Both the position numbers and the translations under genes were made by a program. The notes beneath the pieces were generated by a model. That model did not search any database and was not told where the DNA came from. It was given only the letters and a program-made list of their open reading frames with translations. A stretch of DNA of 64,000 nucleotides from UBA4582 sp965657335 (GTDB taxonomy: Bacteria; Pseudomonadota; Gammaproteobacteria; Pseudomonadales; Azotimanducaceae). The stretch lies in assembly GCA_965657335.1 (NCBI GenBank), contig CBFHOH010000002.1, positions 186,001 to 250,000 on the forward strand, written 5' to 3'. Shown here piece by piece: positions 17,037 to 26,266 of the stretch. Positions within the stretch are counted from its first letter, which is position 1. Each line of letters begins with the position of its first letter.

Positions 17037-18836
17037 CTAATTTTTTCTATGATAGTTTCGAGCAAACAACAATATCAACACAAGGGCCGAAACCGTTGCA
17101 AGTAAGACCAATATCTGGGTGCCAAATCTGTCCCTCAAGCCGTTCTTAGCAACTTGTGAGAGTTGTTGGTAACCTTCAGGCACCGGTAGTACTTGATTCA
17201 CCCGAGCATAATGCTCGTACGCTGAAATCATTATTTGCAGTTTATCGGGCATTGACTCCGCTAGATCGCTGGTTTCGCCGGGATCAACAACAATATTGAA
17301 CAAATGCCAATTATCGTCACCGAGCGGCCCACGATTCAGCACGAGTTTATAGTCACCTTGAAACAGTGCGGCATTACCAGCTAACTCGTAGCCAACAGTA
17401 TCAGAGGCTGAATAAATCTGTTCTGCCTTATTTTCTAAAATCGAAACCAAACTACGACCAATGATGGGTTCGACACGTCTTCCGCCGTACCGCTCTCCTG
17501 GCTGTTCGATTTGACACAACTCAAGTATCGTTGGCGCCAGATCTGTCACAAAACTAAAGGCATTTGTTTTGGAGTTTTCAGGAGAAATTGATTCACCAGC
17601 GATGATCAATGGCACCCGCATGCCACCTTCGCCTGAGTAGAACTTGTAGTAAGCAAGCGGGGACGCGGCAGCACTCGCAAAGCTTGGCCCAATGGTATTG
17701 AAACTCCCTTTTAATCCCAGCGTCTCATAGTCTGTTGAATAACCTTGCAAAGACTGGAATAATTTTGCGGCTCTGCCGGCATTTGCTCGTGCCCCAGAGG
17801 CTTCACTGCCATTGTCTGAGGTGAAAATGAAAATCGTGTTCTCATATTTTCCGCTCTCTCTAAGGTGCAATATGAGACGTCCGAGATGGTAATCCATTGC
17901 CTCGATCATCGCTGCATAGACGGCCATTCTTTTAGATTGATACTTTTTTTCCTCAGCGCTTAATGATGCCCAGTCTTCGGTTGATGACATCGATACCATA
18001 CTCGTTTCGTCAGGAATAATACCAAGCGCTATTGCCTTTTGAAGCCGTTGTTCCCTGAGCGCGTGCCACCCGTCGTCGTAAACGCCCACATATTTTTCGA
18101 TAAACTCCTGCGGCGCCTGAACGGGGCTATGGACAGCCTGAAAGGGAACATAAGCGAAAAAGGGGGAGCCACTGTTCGCATTGCTATCAATAAATTCGAT
18201 CGTTTTATCGATCAAAAAACGGGAAGAATAAAAATCATCCGGCAACGTCGTTACTTCACCGTCAGCAAACCAATTGGCTTTCTCGTAAATCGGCAAATAG
18301 GGTTTTTGCTCCCAATTATCTGCACCAGTGTCCGCGAGGGCAACAGTGCGCTCAAATCCTCGGCGACTTGGTAGTTGATCAGCATCCTTTCCAAGATGCC
18401 ATTTACCAGCAAGGTAAGTATGGTACCCCTGATCCTGTAACAAAGTTGCCACGGTAACAACATTCCGATTCAACGTGCCTGCATAGTGGGCATGGGTACC
18501 CTGTTCCGGTGGAATCGCCTCAGGAATGTTAGGCACACCGTTGCGGTGGCTATCGACGCCTGTCAACAACATCGCACGAGAAGGCGCGCAACTTGCTGCG
18601 GTATGATAATTCGTGAATTTGATGCCGGCTTCAGCTAACGCCGTCAGATTTGGTGTACTGACTTCCCCGCCATAAGGCGCGATATCAGTGAAACCTAGAT
18701 CGTCTGCCAGAATTAAGACAATATTAGGCCGGTCTGCAAATACGGGCGTTGAATACGCCGTTATCAGCGAGGCGACTAACAAAGCGTAGACACGGCACAG
18801 GGTGTTACTGAACGGAAAAACCGGAATCATAGACAT
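17037..18836 (-). CDS. Secreted arylsulfatase-type sulfatase with C-terminal membrane helix
   Basis: 599 residues with a signal peptide ending near Ala34. RPNIVLILADDLGFTD (metal Asp45/Asp46) follows, then CAPSR with Cys83, the residue converted to formylglycine in type I sulfatases, and later FTSDNGSEASG (metal Asp/Asn) and GEGGMRVPLII. The mature domain would hydrolyse sulfate esters in the periplasm. A hydrophobic stretch near residues 572-593 followed by RNYHRKN suggests a C-terminal inner-membrane anchor. A formylglycine-generating enzyme must act on it; none is in the window. The gene starts three bases after the small membrane protein gene, so the two are cotranscribed. The natural substrate is unknown. 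Confidence 0.92.
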   Translation of the reverse strand: MSMIPVFPFSNTLCRVYALLVASLITAYSTPVFADRPNIVLILADDLGFTDIAPYGGEVSTPNLTALAEAGIKFTNYHTAASCAPSRAMLLTGVDSHRNGVPNIPEAIPPEQGTHAHYAGTLNRNVVTVATLLQDQGYHTYLAGKWHLGKDADQLPSRRGFERTVALADTGADNWEQKPYLPIYEKANWFADGEVTTLPDDFYSSRFLIDKTIEFIDSNANSGSPFFAYVPFQAVHSPVQAPQEFIEKYVGVYDDGWHALREQRLQKAIALGIIPDETSMVSMSSTEDWASLSAEEKKYQSKRMAVYAAMIEAMDYHLGRLILHLRESGKYENTIFIFTSDNGSEASGARANAGRAAKLFQSLQGYSTDYETLGLKGSFNTIGPSFASAAASPLAYYKFYSGEGGMRVPLIIAGESISPENSKTNAFSFVTDLAPTILELCQIEQPGERYGGRRVEPIIGRSLVSILENKAEQIYSASDTVGYELAGNAALFQGDYKLVLNRGPLGDDNWHLFNIVVDPGETSDLAESMPDKLQIMISAYEHYARVNQVLPVPEGYQQLSQVAKNGLRDRFGTQILVLLATVSALVLILLFARNYHRKN

Positions 18837-18839
18837 ACA

Positions 18840-19220
18840 CTACTCGCTCTGAGCGATTCGAGCGGAAAGAAAGTAAAGCAAAGCCGCAATTGCCAACTCG
18901 AACACAATCAATTGCGTTGCTAGCGCCGCATCGTGCACCAACCAAGCGACCACCCGAGACAATGCCGTCAGACTCAATAACATCACCGGCGGATAGAACC
19001 AGACACGTCTGCCCGTAATTAATCCAGCAAATATCATCAAACCGAGAGACAAGAAAAAAGCCGCCAGGTCACCGATTTGCGTGCTACGCCCAATGCCATC
19101 TAGAAGCGGCATACCGAGCGCGTGGGCCGCAGTGTCCGGATCTAAAAGCCAGCGTACACCGATGAATAGAAATAGCACACCGAACAAACCAATCAATAGC
19201 TGTAATATTTTTTTCATCAT
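18840..19220 (-). CDS. Small four-helix membrane protein, unknown function
   Basis: About 126 residues, almost all hydrophobic, with four predicted membrane helices and short polar turns. It recalls the DUF4345-like group of small inner-membrane proteins (a loop after helix 1 with WLLDPDTAAHALGMPL), which has no assigned reaction. ATG 19220 overlaps the stop of the preceding gene (TGATG), and a second ATG at 19217 fits the GGAG site equally well. It lies between a gene for a tethered protein and the sulfatase gene, inside a tight minus-strand run starting with the GST-like genes. No catalytic motif is visible. Confidence 0.75.
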   Translation of the reverse strand: MMKKILQLLIGLFGVLFLFIGVRWLLDPDTAAHALGMPLLDGIGRSTQIGDLAAFFLSLGLMIFAGLITGRRVWFYPPVMLLSLTALSRVVAWLVHDAALATQLIVFELAIAALLYFLSARIAQSE

Positions 19221-19849
19221 CAACTCCGTCGGCCAAAAAATAAAATATCCATAACTGCGGTTACAAAACCAAAAACCAAAAAGAGCAAAAACCGGGGATC
19301 CGATGGGTACAAAACCGCCTCAACAGGATAGGCAATCGTCTTTGTCATAGCAGCGAGTTTGAATTCGTGGCGAGGGCCAATCTCTGGATTGGTAATAATC
19401 TCGACGAGACTTCTTCGACTCCGATAGCGAAACAGAGCGGCTGTATCCCAGCCATCCGCATCCTCGATACCGGTGATATCGATGTTCAGCTCCAGTCCTT
19501 TGCCATAAAAGACTGGATGGCACGCGCGGGCAAAAAGCTCTGGGTACATGTGCTCCATGTAATGGTCTATATAGTCTTCGGCGGTTGCATCATCCCCAAA
19601 ACCTTCCATTGCCGGTGGATTTTCGTTGATGTCGATATTATTCACCATCAAAAACTGTCGACCTGTGTCCTCTTCGAAAAATGTTCGAAATTGATCTAAT
19701 TTCTCTTTCTCCATATCCTGCGACTCGAAATAGGCAACCGCTTCAGCGACTTCCTCGTCGCTCAAAGGACCGCCAAAGTCCGTATACCAATAGGTAAAGA
19801 TTACCCAAACCAGCACAGGAAAGAACCACAGCGCGCGTCTCTTACTCAT
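19220..19849 (-). CDS. Membrane-tethered protein of unknown function
   Basis: 209 residues from ATG 19849, where an AGG site precedes; a longer reading from 19879 is less likely. It has an N-terminal membrane helix (ALWFFPVLVWVIFTYWYT), a soluble middle part and a second helix at the C-terminus (FLLFLVFGFVTAVMDILFFG). The soluble part contains RYRSRRSLVEIITNPEIG and KLAAMTKTIAYPVEA. That pattern reminds me of small dimeric alpha-beta-barrel proteins of the DUF1330/EthD type, but this is a weak resemblance. Its start overlaps the end of the GST-like gene by eight bases, so the two are translated together. Confidence 0.65.
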   Translation of the reverse strand: MSKRRALWFFPVLVWVIFTYWYTDFGGPLSDEEVAEAVAYFESQDMEKEKLDQFRTFFEEDTGRQFLMVNNIDINENPPAMEGFGDDATAEDYIDHYMEHMYPELFARACHPVFYGKGLELNIDITGIEDADGWDTAALFRYRSRRSLVEIITNPEIGPRHEFKLAAMTKTIAYPVEAVLYPSDPRFLLFLVFGFVTAVMDILFFGRRS

Positions 19850-20909
19850 ACGATAAGCCTGCAAATAGCTGGAGCACACCAGTGCCTTCCAACAACCTGT
19901 TTACGCGGTGACGGTCTACTTCGGTAAGTTCGGCATAAGCTTCTCTTAACCACTGCAGACACTTCGCTTGATAAGTGAAGGGATTCTGTTGCCATTGCCG
20001 GTCATCCAGCTCCATCTCCAACAAATTAGCTTTTTCTGCAACCGCTGCCGCGTTGCCAAGTAGATAAGGAGCATAAATTCGACCGACTTCGTTGAGAATA
20101 TTTTTAAGCGTTTGAGGTGCACTTTCAACGTCGATCCAATCCGAATCATCAACTAAATAACCAGAGAGCTCTTCCAGCACTTCTACCCAGGCATAGACGC
20201 GCGGACATGCCTCAAGAATAATGGCGGAAGGCGTCGGGTCGAAGAGCGCGAGGCAGGTTAACTGGCCATAAATTGCAAAATCGCATGATCCGGGCCGCTC
20301 CCCCATCAGGAATGGCAATTCCGTCAAGTGTGCGTCGAGCAAGTCAATAAATCGTTTAAAACTTTCTTCAATCACTGGCGTGGTCACATCATTCGAACCA
20401 ACATAAGACAAGCGATCTATTTGTCGCTGCCTGACGAACTCACCCATTTTTAGCGCTTGTTCCTCAGGCTGAGAAATCCCCCGCCATCGGGGTAAAATAT
20501 CCCCAGCTTTCTTCGTATCAGCGGCATAGTGCCAACGATAATGAAACATGGCTTTTGTTAGCCATTCGTCGCCGTAGTCTTCCAGCAGCATATTTACAAA
20601 TGCCAATGCAGGATCTGCGGGAATGGCCTCACGACCGGCATATTCATCTTCGAATCGCCGAATCAGCGGGGTTGAATCAGTCACCGCCTCCTCGTTACCG
20701 CTTTCATCTTTAAAAAAGAACGTTGGTAATAAAGAGACTTTTGGTTGCACCCTTTGCTTTGTGTGGATCCTTTTCTCGGCAACACCAATCCGCGTTTGAA
20801 TTTCGAACTGATAAGGAATACGTCTGTAACGCATATATGCAAGCATCTTTCGCGTATATGGTGAGCCGGGCGCCCCCATCAGTTCTTGAACTTTACGATC
20901 ATTTGACAT
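19842..20909 (-). CDS. Long GST-fold protein (copy 1)
   Basis: 355 residues, far longer than the usual 200-230 of glutathione S-transferases. Residues 8-90 form a thioredoxin-like GST N-domain opening with GAPGSPYTRKMLAYMRYRR. The helical C-domain has FLMGERPGSCDFAIYGQLT near residues 200-220, and about 130 further residues end with QAKCLQWLREAYAEL. Glutathione binding is likely by fold, but the SPYTRK start has a Ser where many classes have Cys or Tyr, so the reaction is unclear. ATG 20909 has a strong AAGGAG site. It is clearly paralogous to the gene at 21114 and more distantly to that at 22462. Confidence 0.82.
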   Translation of the reverse strand: MSNDRKVQELMGAPGSPYTRKMLAYMRYRRIPYQFEIQTRIGVAEKRIHTKQRVQPKVSLLPTFFFKDESGNEEAVTDSTPLIRRFEDEYAGREAIPADPALAFVNMLLEDYGDEWLTKAMFHYRWHYAADTKKAGDILPRWRGISQPEEQALKMGEFVRQRQIDRLSYVGSNDVTTPVIEESFKRFIDLLDAHLTELPFLMGERPGSCDFAIYGQLTCLALFDPTPSAIILEACPRVYAWVEVLEELSGYLVDDSDWIDVESAPQTLKNILNEVGRIYAPYLLGNAAAVAEKANLLEMELDDRQWQQNPFTYQAKCLQWLREAYAELTEVDRHRVNRLLEGTGVLQLFAGLSYE

Positions 20910-21113
20910 TACTGCGTTCTCCTTTCAAGTTTTTCGCTGTAATCTAAATTCTATTAAGCGGGGTATTCCTTTCCATAAACATCGATTGTCGGGCAACAAA
21001 TAGCACTCAAGCTCTAGGGTTTCGAAATTTGATCTATCGACCTTTATACATCGACAAAGACTATCGTCTGTTAGGACGAGATTCATCTCTGTTTTCACTA
21101 TTTTGACCAAGTT

Positions 21114-22154
21114 TTATTGGGTTTTTGGCTTTGCTATTAAAAGCTCACAACCGGTACCAACCAGCATTGCATCGACCCTGGTCCTGTCATCAACATCGAG
21201 TTTTGCATATTCAATTCTCAGCCACTGGAGACACTTTGCCTGATAAGGAAACGGCTCCTGCACCCAAGTTTTACCTTCAACGGTTGTCTCGACTTTATCT
21301 AGCCCTTTTTCAAAAGCTTCGTAATTAGCCAGCATTACTGGCACATAAGTCCGGCCGACTTCCTTAAGCAAGTCGATCAATGTATCCGGCACTTCATCTG
21401 GAGAAAAGAACCCATCTGTCAAACACGCTAGTCCAGACAAGTCTTCCATTTTGCTTACCCACGCGTGTACTCGGGGAAATTCTTGCGCTGCAATTTTTGC
21501 AGGTGTTGGATCAAACTGAACCAACTGAGTAAGTTGCCCCAAGCAACCGAAGTCTGCTGAGCCCGGGCGCATACCCATCAAAAATGGACTCTTCTTCAGG
21601 TGGTTATTCAGGTGAGTTAAGAACCGTTGGTAACTTTCTTCGATGACAACAGCTGTCGTGTCGTTGGATCCGACGACAAATAAACGCGATATTTGACGTT
21701 CCGAAAACATCTGTTTCATTGTGAGCAAATGCTCATCTGATTCTGTCACATCTGCGTAGTGCGGGAGAACAGAGCCAGCCATTTCGATATCATCTTGATA
21801 GTACCAACGGTAATGAAACATAGCTTTTGTCAGCCATTCATCACCATAGTCCTCTAGTAGATAGTCAATAAAAGCCACCGCGGGGTCTGCTGGGATCACG
21901 GACCGCCCTGGGTATTCAGTTTCTAATCTGCGAATGATCGGAGTGCTATCAACCTCAGCAACCAGCCCATCATTTTCATCAGCAAAATAGAATACCGGGA
22001 TCAGGCTGACTTTTGGCTCGGGCAATTCATCATCGCCTTCACTTCTTCCCTGAATATAACGATAAGGAATGCGTCTGTACCGCAATAGCGATAACATTTT
22101 TCGTGTGTAAGGTGAGCCGGGTGAACCCCGCACGGGTAGCAGCGAGTCTCGCAT
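21114..22154 (-). CDS. Long GST-fold protein (copy 2)
   Basis: 346 residues with the same layout as copy 1: GSPGSPYTRKMLSLLRYRR at the N-domain, the shared stretch EDYGDEWLTKAMFHYRW, FLMGMRPGSADFGCLGQLT in the C-domain, and QAKCLQWLRIEYAKL in the extra tail. The two proteins match over their whole length, so this is a tandem duplication. ATG 22154 is preceded by GGAGG at good spacing. A 204-base gap separates it from copy 1, so copy 1 may also have its own promoter. The function is unknown; a glutathione-dependent detoxifying or hydrolysing role is only inferred from the fold. Confidence 0.82.
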   Translation of the reverse strand: MRDSLLPVRGSPGSPYTRKMLSLLRYRRIPYRYIQGRSEGDDELPEPKVSLIPVFYFADENDGLVAEVDSTPIIRRLETEYPGRSVIPADPAVAFIDYLLEDYGDEWLTKAMFHYRWYYQDDIEMAGSVLPHYADVTESDEHLLTMKQMFSERQISRLFVVGSNDTTAVVIEESYQRFLTHLNNHLKKSPFLMGMRPGSADFGCLGQLTQLVQFDPTPAKIAAQEFPRVHAWVSKMEDLSGLACLTDGFFSPDEVPDTLIDLLKEVGRTYVPVMLANYEAFEKGLDKVETTVEGKTWVQEPFPYQAKCLQWLRIEYAKLDVDDRTRVDAMLVGTGCELLIAKPKTQ

Positions 22155-22461
22155 ATTTAGCCTCCAATATTACGGTTGTCGTTTAGAAACATATTGCATT
22201 TTTGGCGGATGCGCCGCATTATTTAATGCTGAACATTAATAATTATGCCTGCTTAAAAAGAAGAAGTATATGCAAATAAAACGCCATTTCTTACGTGCCT
22301 GCCGCCCTTGTCTGCAGCATACTATTAAGCCTATTCTGACGCGATCGACCAGATGCCGTTAAGCCAATTCATAATCGCCGCAGACCTGAAGCGACTACTA
22401 TTTTAGCCGAGGCAGTATATTTTTATCCTGATGCCACCCATGACAATTACCGAGAACACAC
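22155..22461. promoter_or_regulatory. Divergent promoter region between GST-like copies 2 and 3
   Basis: This 307-base stretch separates two outward-facing GST-like genes and must hold both promoters. It contains an inverted repeat at 22223-22239, TTAATG and CATTAA around a five-base spacer, of the spacing bound by LysR- or TetR-type regulators, and a weaker GCGG/CCGC pair just before it. I see no gene and no regulator gene nearby. Confidence 0.5.
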
Positions 22462-23580
22462 ATGAAAAAGATCACTCTCTACGGCTCTTCCCTTTCATTA
22501 TATGCAGGGCGGGCACGAAGCTATCTCATTAAAACAAACCTTGATTACGTTGAAACAATACCCAACACACAATATTTTAGAGAGAACGTTCTACCCAAAG
22601 CCGGTAACCGCCAAAGCCTGCCAACGATAGAACTGCCAGATGGTAAAGTGATTCGTGATGGCGCAGCAATTATTGATCATTTTGAGTCAGTAAATGGGCA
22701 CAAGTTTTCGCCGACAACACCTAAACAGCAAGTGCTGAGCCGGTTGTTTGACGTGATTGGCGCCGAAGGCCTGCTACGACCGGCAATGCACTATCGTTGG
22801 AACTTTGATGACTTCAACAAAGCATTCTTAACGTATCACTTTTCCGAACTGATGCCTTCCGGACCCGGACGCATGGCCCAAGCAGAGAAGTCGATGAATC
22901 AAATGCGCAATGCATGCATGGCTTTTGGCGCTGTCCCCGATACCTTCAAAGTTGTCGAAGCACTTTATACTGAGCTTCTTTCTGCCCTGAACGCCCACTT
23001 TGCTGAGGTACCGTATCTGCTAGGAAACAAACCCTGCGTTGGCGATTTTGGCATGATCGCACCTTTGTTTGCGCATCTTGGGCGAGACCCAAAGCCTCTA
23101 TCGCTGATGCAATCAGAGGCCGTGCGCCTGTTTCGCTGGGTGGAGAGAATGAATAGGCCAGAGCCCGACATTGGCGAATTCGAGCAGCAGACCAATGCAT
23201 ATCTTGCAAACGACGAGATACCGCAGACATTGATCAATTTGCTACGCCACATTGCCATTGATTTTGTACCCGAAACCAAGGCTGCAGCAGATGTCATTAA
23301 CAGCTGGCTAGCGCAACAAACAAACCTGGCTGCTGGCACGCAGGTACAGCGTGGCGTAGGCATGGGTTCTTTCGAAGTGCGCGGCATAACCGTAAATGCT
23401 TTAGCACAACCGTATCGATTCTATCTCTTAAGTCGGGTGCAGCAGGCATTCGAAAGTTTGACGGACGATGAGCAGGACAACGTCAGAGCGTTGTTGAAGA
23501 CCTGCCATATGGATGCGATTCTCGATTATAAATTAAACCGTGATATCGGACGGAAAGACAACCTCGAGGTTTGGCTCTAA
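22462..23580 (+). CDS. Long GST-fold protein (copy 3, divergent)
   Basis: 372 residues with the same three-part layout as the two minus-strand copies but much less identity. The N-domain opens with KKITLYGSSLSLYAGRAR. The shared AMHYRW appears near residue 110, LLGNKPCVGDFGMIAPLF marks the C-domain, and a final helical stretch (YLLSRVQQAFESLTDDEQDNVRALL) matches the tail of the others. It therefore belongs to the same extended family rather than being an ordinary GST. It is transcribed away from copy 2 across a shared promoter region. The ATG has only a weak ribosome site (CCGAG). Reaction unknown. Confidence 0.78.
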   Translation: MKKITLYGSSLSLYAGRARSYLIKTNLDYVETIPNTQYFRENVLPKAGNRQSLPTIELPDGKVIRDGAAIIDHFESVNGHKFSPTTPKQQVLSRLFDVIGAEGLLRPAMHYRWNFDDFNKAFLTYHFSELMPSGPGRMAQAEKSMNQMRNACMAFGAVPDTFKVVEALYTELLSALNAHFAEVPYLLGNKPCVGDFGMIAPLFAHLGRDPKPLSLMQSEAVRLFRWVERMNRPEPDIGEFEQQTNAYLANDEIPQTLINLLRHIAIDFVPETKAAADVINSWLAQQTNLAAGTQVQRGVGMGSFEVRGITVNALAQPYRFYLLSRVQQAFESLTDDEQDNVRALLKTCHMDAILDYKLNRDIGRKDNLEVWL

Positions 23581-23610
23581 TCGACTTCCTCGGCGAATAA
23601 AAAGTATAAC

Positions 23611-23624
23611 CTCAGTAATCTGAG
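23611..23624. terminator. Short hairpin between converging genes
   Basis: CTCAG and CTGAG around TAAT form a five-pair stem 31 bases after the stop of GST-like copy 3. There is no T-run, so terminator function is weakly supported. Confidence 0.25.
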
Positions 23625-23730
23625 AATCGTCGATAAAGGTCGATCTCGGCACAGCGGGACGAGATGAAGGACTCCGGCAATGCAAAATCACCTAGCATGC
23701 GATAAACGCAGCGAGCAACGCCCGCTCAAT

Positions 23731-24792
23731 TCAACCCGTGTGGTGATGCTCTACCGCCGGCGATTCACTCACCTGGACAAGCGTCTTGCCAAAATTACCA
23801 CCCTTTAGCATCGCATCAAACGCATCTGGCGCGCGTTCAAGTCCATGCCACATGTCTTCTTTATAGAGAACCAAGCCATCTCTCACCCATGCACTCATCT
23901 CTTCAAGAAACTGAGATTGGTAGTCTTCGACGAAGTTTCCGACAAAAAGGCCATGCACCTGCACTTCCCGCGTTTCGAAAACACTTGCACCGGTCTCATG
24001 CCAACGCGCCTGATTGGATGCTGCGTCATCGTTACCGTATTGCGAAATTAGACCGCAGAGGCTAATTCGAGCACGTTGATTCAGCAGCGGTAGAACGGCT
24101 TCAAACACTTCTCCGCCAACATTCTCGAAATAGATATCAATGCCATCGGGGCAGGCTTTTTGTAACTGTTCAATAAAATCCGGTGCCTTTCGATTAATAC
24201 AAGCCTCAGCTCCCAGACTATCGACGACATAATCGCGTTTATCATCAGCACCAACAATCCCGACGACACGACAACCTTTAAGCTTAGCGATCTGAACAAC
24301 ATTTTGACCAACGCCGCCACTTGCTGCCGAAACAACAACAGTTTCGCCGGATTTCGGCTGACATTGAACATATAGACCTGAATATGCCGTAAGACCTAAC
24401 ATACCCAGCACACCTAAAGCGGTAGATGCAGGCGCCTGTGAAATATCAAGCACTCGCGGATGCATATAGCCAAATTCACTGATATCTTTACCAACAAGGC
24501 CGAATTCCTGCCAACCGCTGGTATTAAAAACAACATCGCCCTCCTTGTACCCGGCGTGTCGACTCTTCACTACCTGCGAAACAGTTCGACCGTGACAAAC
24601 ATCGCCGACCTTCTCTACTCCACTGCGGCGCCTTCCCCATTGATAAGGATCGAGAGAGAGGTAGATTGTTCGGGTGAGCGCCTGATCAGGGCCCAGTAAC
24701 GGCATGTTGTCGCTTTCGAGGACGAAGTCACCGTCAGTAGGCCATCCTTCAATGGGTTGGCGGGCAAGTCGCCATTGTTTGTTTGACGTCAT
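23731..24792 (-). CDS. NADP-dependent MDR oxidoreductase (CurA/LTB4DH-like)
   Basis: 353-residue medium-chain dehydrogenase/reductase without structural zinc. Features are QWRLARQPIEGWPTDGDF at the start, SLDPYQWGRR, the nucleotide-binding turn VVSAASGGVGQNVVQIAKL (AxxGxxG), and YFENVGGEVFEAVLPLLN. These are hallmarks of the group that reduces the double bond of alpha,beta-unsaturated ketones and aldehydes with NADPH (leukotriene B4 dehydrogenase, CurA, YncB). Cytoplasmic. Its neighbours, GST-like proteins and hydrolases, fit a role in handling reactive carbonyls, but this is inference. It converges on GST-like copy 3 with 150 bases between. The ATG has no clear ribosome site. Confidence 0.88.
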   Translation of the reverse strand: MTSNKQWRLARQPIEGWPTDGDFVLESDNMPLLGPDQALTRTIYLSLDPYQWGRRRSGVEKVGDVCHGRTVSQVVKSRHAGYKEGDVVFNTSGWQEFGLVGKDISEFGYMHPRVLDISQAPASTALGVLGMLGLTAYSGLYVQCQPKSGETVVVSAASGGVGQNVVQIAKLKGCRVVGIVGADDKRDYVVDSLGAEACINRKAPDFIEQLQKACPDGIDIYFENVGGEVFEAVLPLLNQRARISLCGLISQYGNDDAASNQARWHETGASVFETREVQVHGLFVGNFVEDYQSQFLEEMSAWVRDGLVLYKEDMWHGLERAPDAFDAMLKGGNFGKTLVQVSESPAVEHHHTG

Positions 24793-24893
24793 ATTCTATT
24801 TTCAGACTTTGCGAAAAAGTCACTCTCCCCCTGAACACCTGTTTCTCCTTTTCTAGCGTACAGACAAACAGCCTCTCTCGCCAGCGTGCTCTG

Positions 24894-26072
24894 CTAATCT
24901 AACATTTGATAAGCTGCTGCTCTCATGTCATCAGCAAGAGGTAATATCGAGCCGAGATACTGGGTCATGATCACCCCAACCATTTCTTCGTCAGGGTCCA
25001 CCCAAAAATAGGTGCTCGCAGCGCCAGCCCAGCCAAACTCGCCTTTACCAGTGAGCCCCATTGCCTTACCCGGATCCATCATAATTCTGACACCAAGTCC
25101 CCAGCCGTAGCCCAGCAACGCGTTCATACCAATCCGAAGCGGCAGCTGTTCTGGCGGCATCCGATTTGAACACATCATTTCAAGCATTTTTCTGGATATA
25201 ACGGCGTCTCCCGAGGGACTCTTGCCATCGAGCAACATTTTGCCAAATTTAAAATAATCATTAGTGGTCGAGAACAACCCATGGCCACCGCGACTGTATG
25301 CAGGATTGGTTGACGGATACATCTCTTCAACATCCGAAACAACCAGCTCTTGAACTTGCGGCGGATTCAGGAAAGACATCTCAGCAACATCAGAAATGCC
25401 AAACATAGGCATCAATCGACTTTGCTTTGATTCAGGTACGTAATAGTCGGTATCCAGCATATCGAGAGGCTGCAAAATATATTCCTGTAGCAAACTTTGC
25501 ATCGTTCTGCCCGACGCTTTTTCACACACATGGGCTAGCACATCAGTGCAAACGCTATAGCGGAATTGCGTCCCAGGCTGGAAAGCCAGCGGCTGGGTCG
25601 CCAACTTTGCCATCATTTCATCTAACGAACATTGTCCGTCAGCAGCAATATTCATTGCGTCGTATCCTGGCGCAATATGGCATCCAGCAATAAACTCATA
25701 TGTGAAACCAGCACGATGAGTCAACAAATCCTCAACAAGTATGGGTCGCTGAGCCGGCGCCAACTGACCGCTTGGTAGCAACACTCTCATACTGCGAAAT
25801 GCCGGATTATATTGAGCAAGCATGTCGTAGAGACGTAACTTTCCCTGCTCGATAAGTATCAGGGCCATCACAGAAACAATGGGCTTGGTCATTGAATATA
25901 TACGATAGATCGCGTCTTCGGGTATTGCGCAGCTGCCATTAGCCTCCGGACTACCAACCTGACCTGCTGTCAGGGCTGAACCTTTAGCTTCGACACGCCA
26001 CTCAATGCCACTGAATTGTTTTCTATCGACGTAGCCCTGAGCAGCTTCATTAATACGATGTGTTCTTGCCAT
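24894..26072 (-). CDS. Beta-lactamase-fold serine hydrolase (EstB-like)
   Basis: 393 residues of the class C beta-lactamase/PBP family. The nucleophile motif SxxK reads SMTK (Ser60, Lys63), the second motif Tyr is in FRYSVCTDVLAHV, and the C-terminal region has GEFGWAGAASTYFWVDPDEE, where Gly-Trp-Ala-Gly replaces the usual Lys-Thr-Gly-like motif, as in EstB-type esterases. No signal peptide is seen from ATG 26072, which has GTGGA upstream; a longer start at 26153 adds a basic segment and is less likely. It is more likely an esterase for short acyl esters than a lactam-cleaving enzyme. It diverges from another hydrolase of the same fold at 26267. Confidence 0.86.
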   Translation of the reverse strand: MARTHRINEAAQGYVDRKQFSGIEWRVEAKGSALTAGQVGSPEANGSCAIPEDAIYRIYSMTKPIVSVMALILIEQGKLRLYDMLAQYNPAFRSMRVLLPSGQLAPAQRPILVEDLLTHRAGFTYEFIAGCHIAPGYDAMNIAADGQCSLDEMMAKLATQPLAFQPGTQFRYSVCTDVLAHVCEKASGRTMQSLLQEYILQPLDMLDTDYYVPESKQSRLMPMFGISDVAEMSFLNPPQVQELVVSDVEEMYPSTNPAYSRGGHGLFSTTNDYFKFGKMLLDGKSPSGDAVISRKMLEMMCSNRMPPEQLPLRIGMNALLGYGWGLGVRIMMDPGKAMGLTGKGEFGWAGAASTYFWVDPDEEMVGVIMTQYLGSILPLADDMRAAAYQMLD

Positions 26073-26266
26073 AGTAATTTTCCACAATAAATTTCGATAC
26101 TTCTTATACTGTCGCCTGATTAAATCAGACTTTAGTTGAATTGAAAGTGTCACAGGTCAATGGGGGTGTCAATTTGCAGGGCTCGAACTTTACAATTTAT
26201 TACATCTCTGAGAAGGTCAATCTCCCTGTGTTTTCTCAAAACCAGCGGTAGTCTAAGGAGAATAAA

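Noticed and set aside
22965..23387. A 140-codon minus-strand frame inside GST-like copy 3
   Set aside because: The plus-strand protein has family motifs through this whole region; the antisense product has none.
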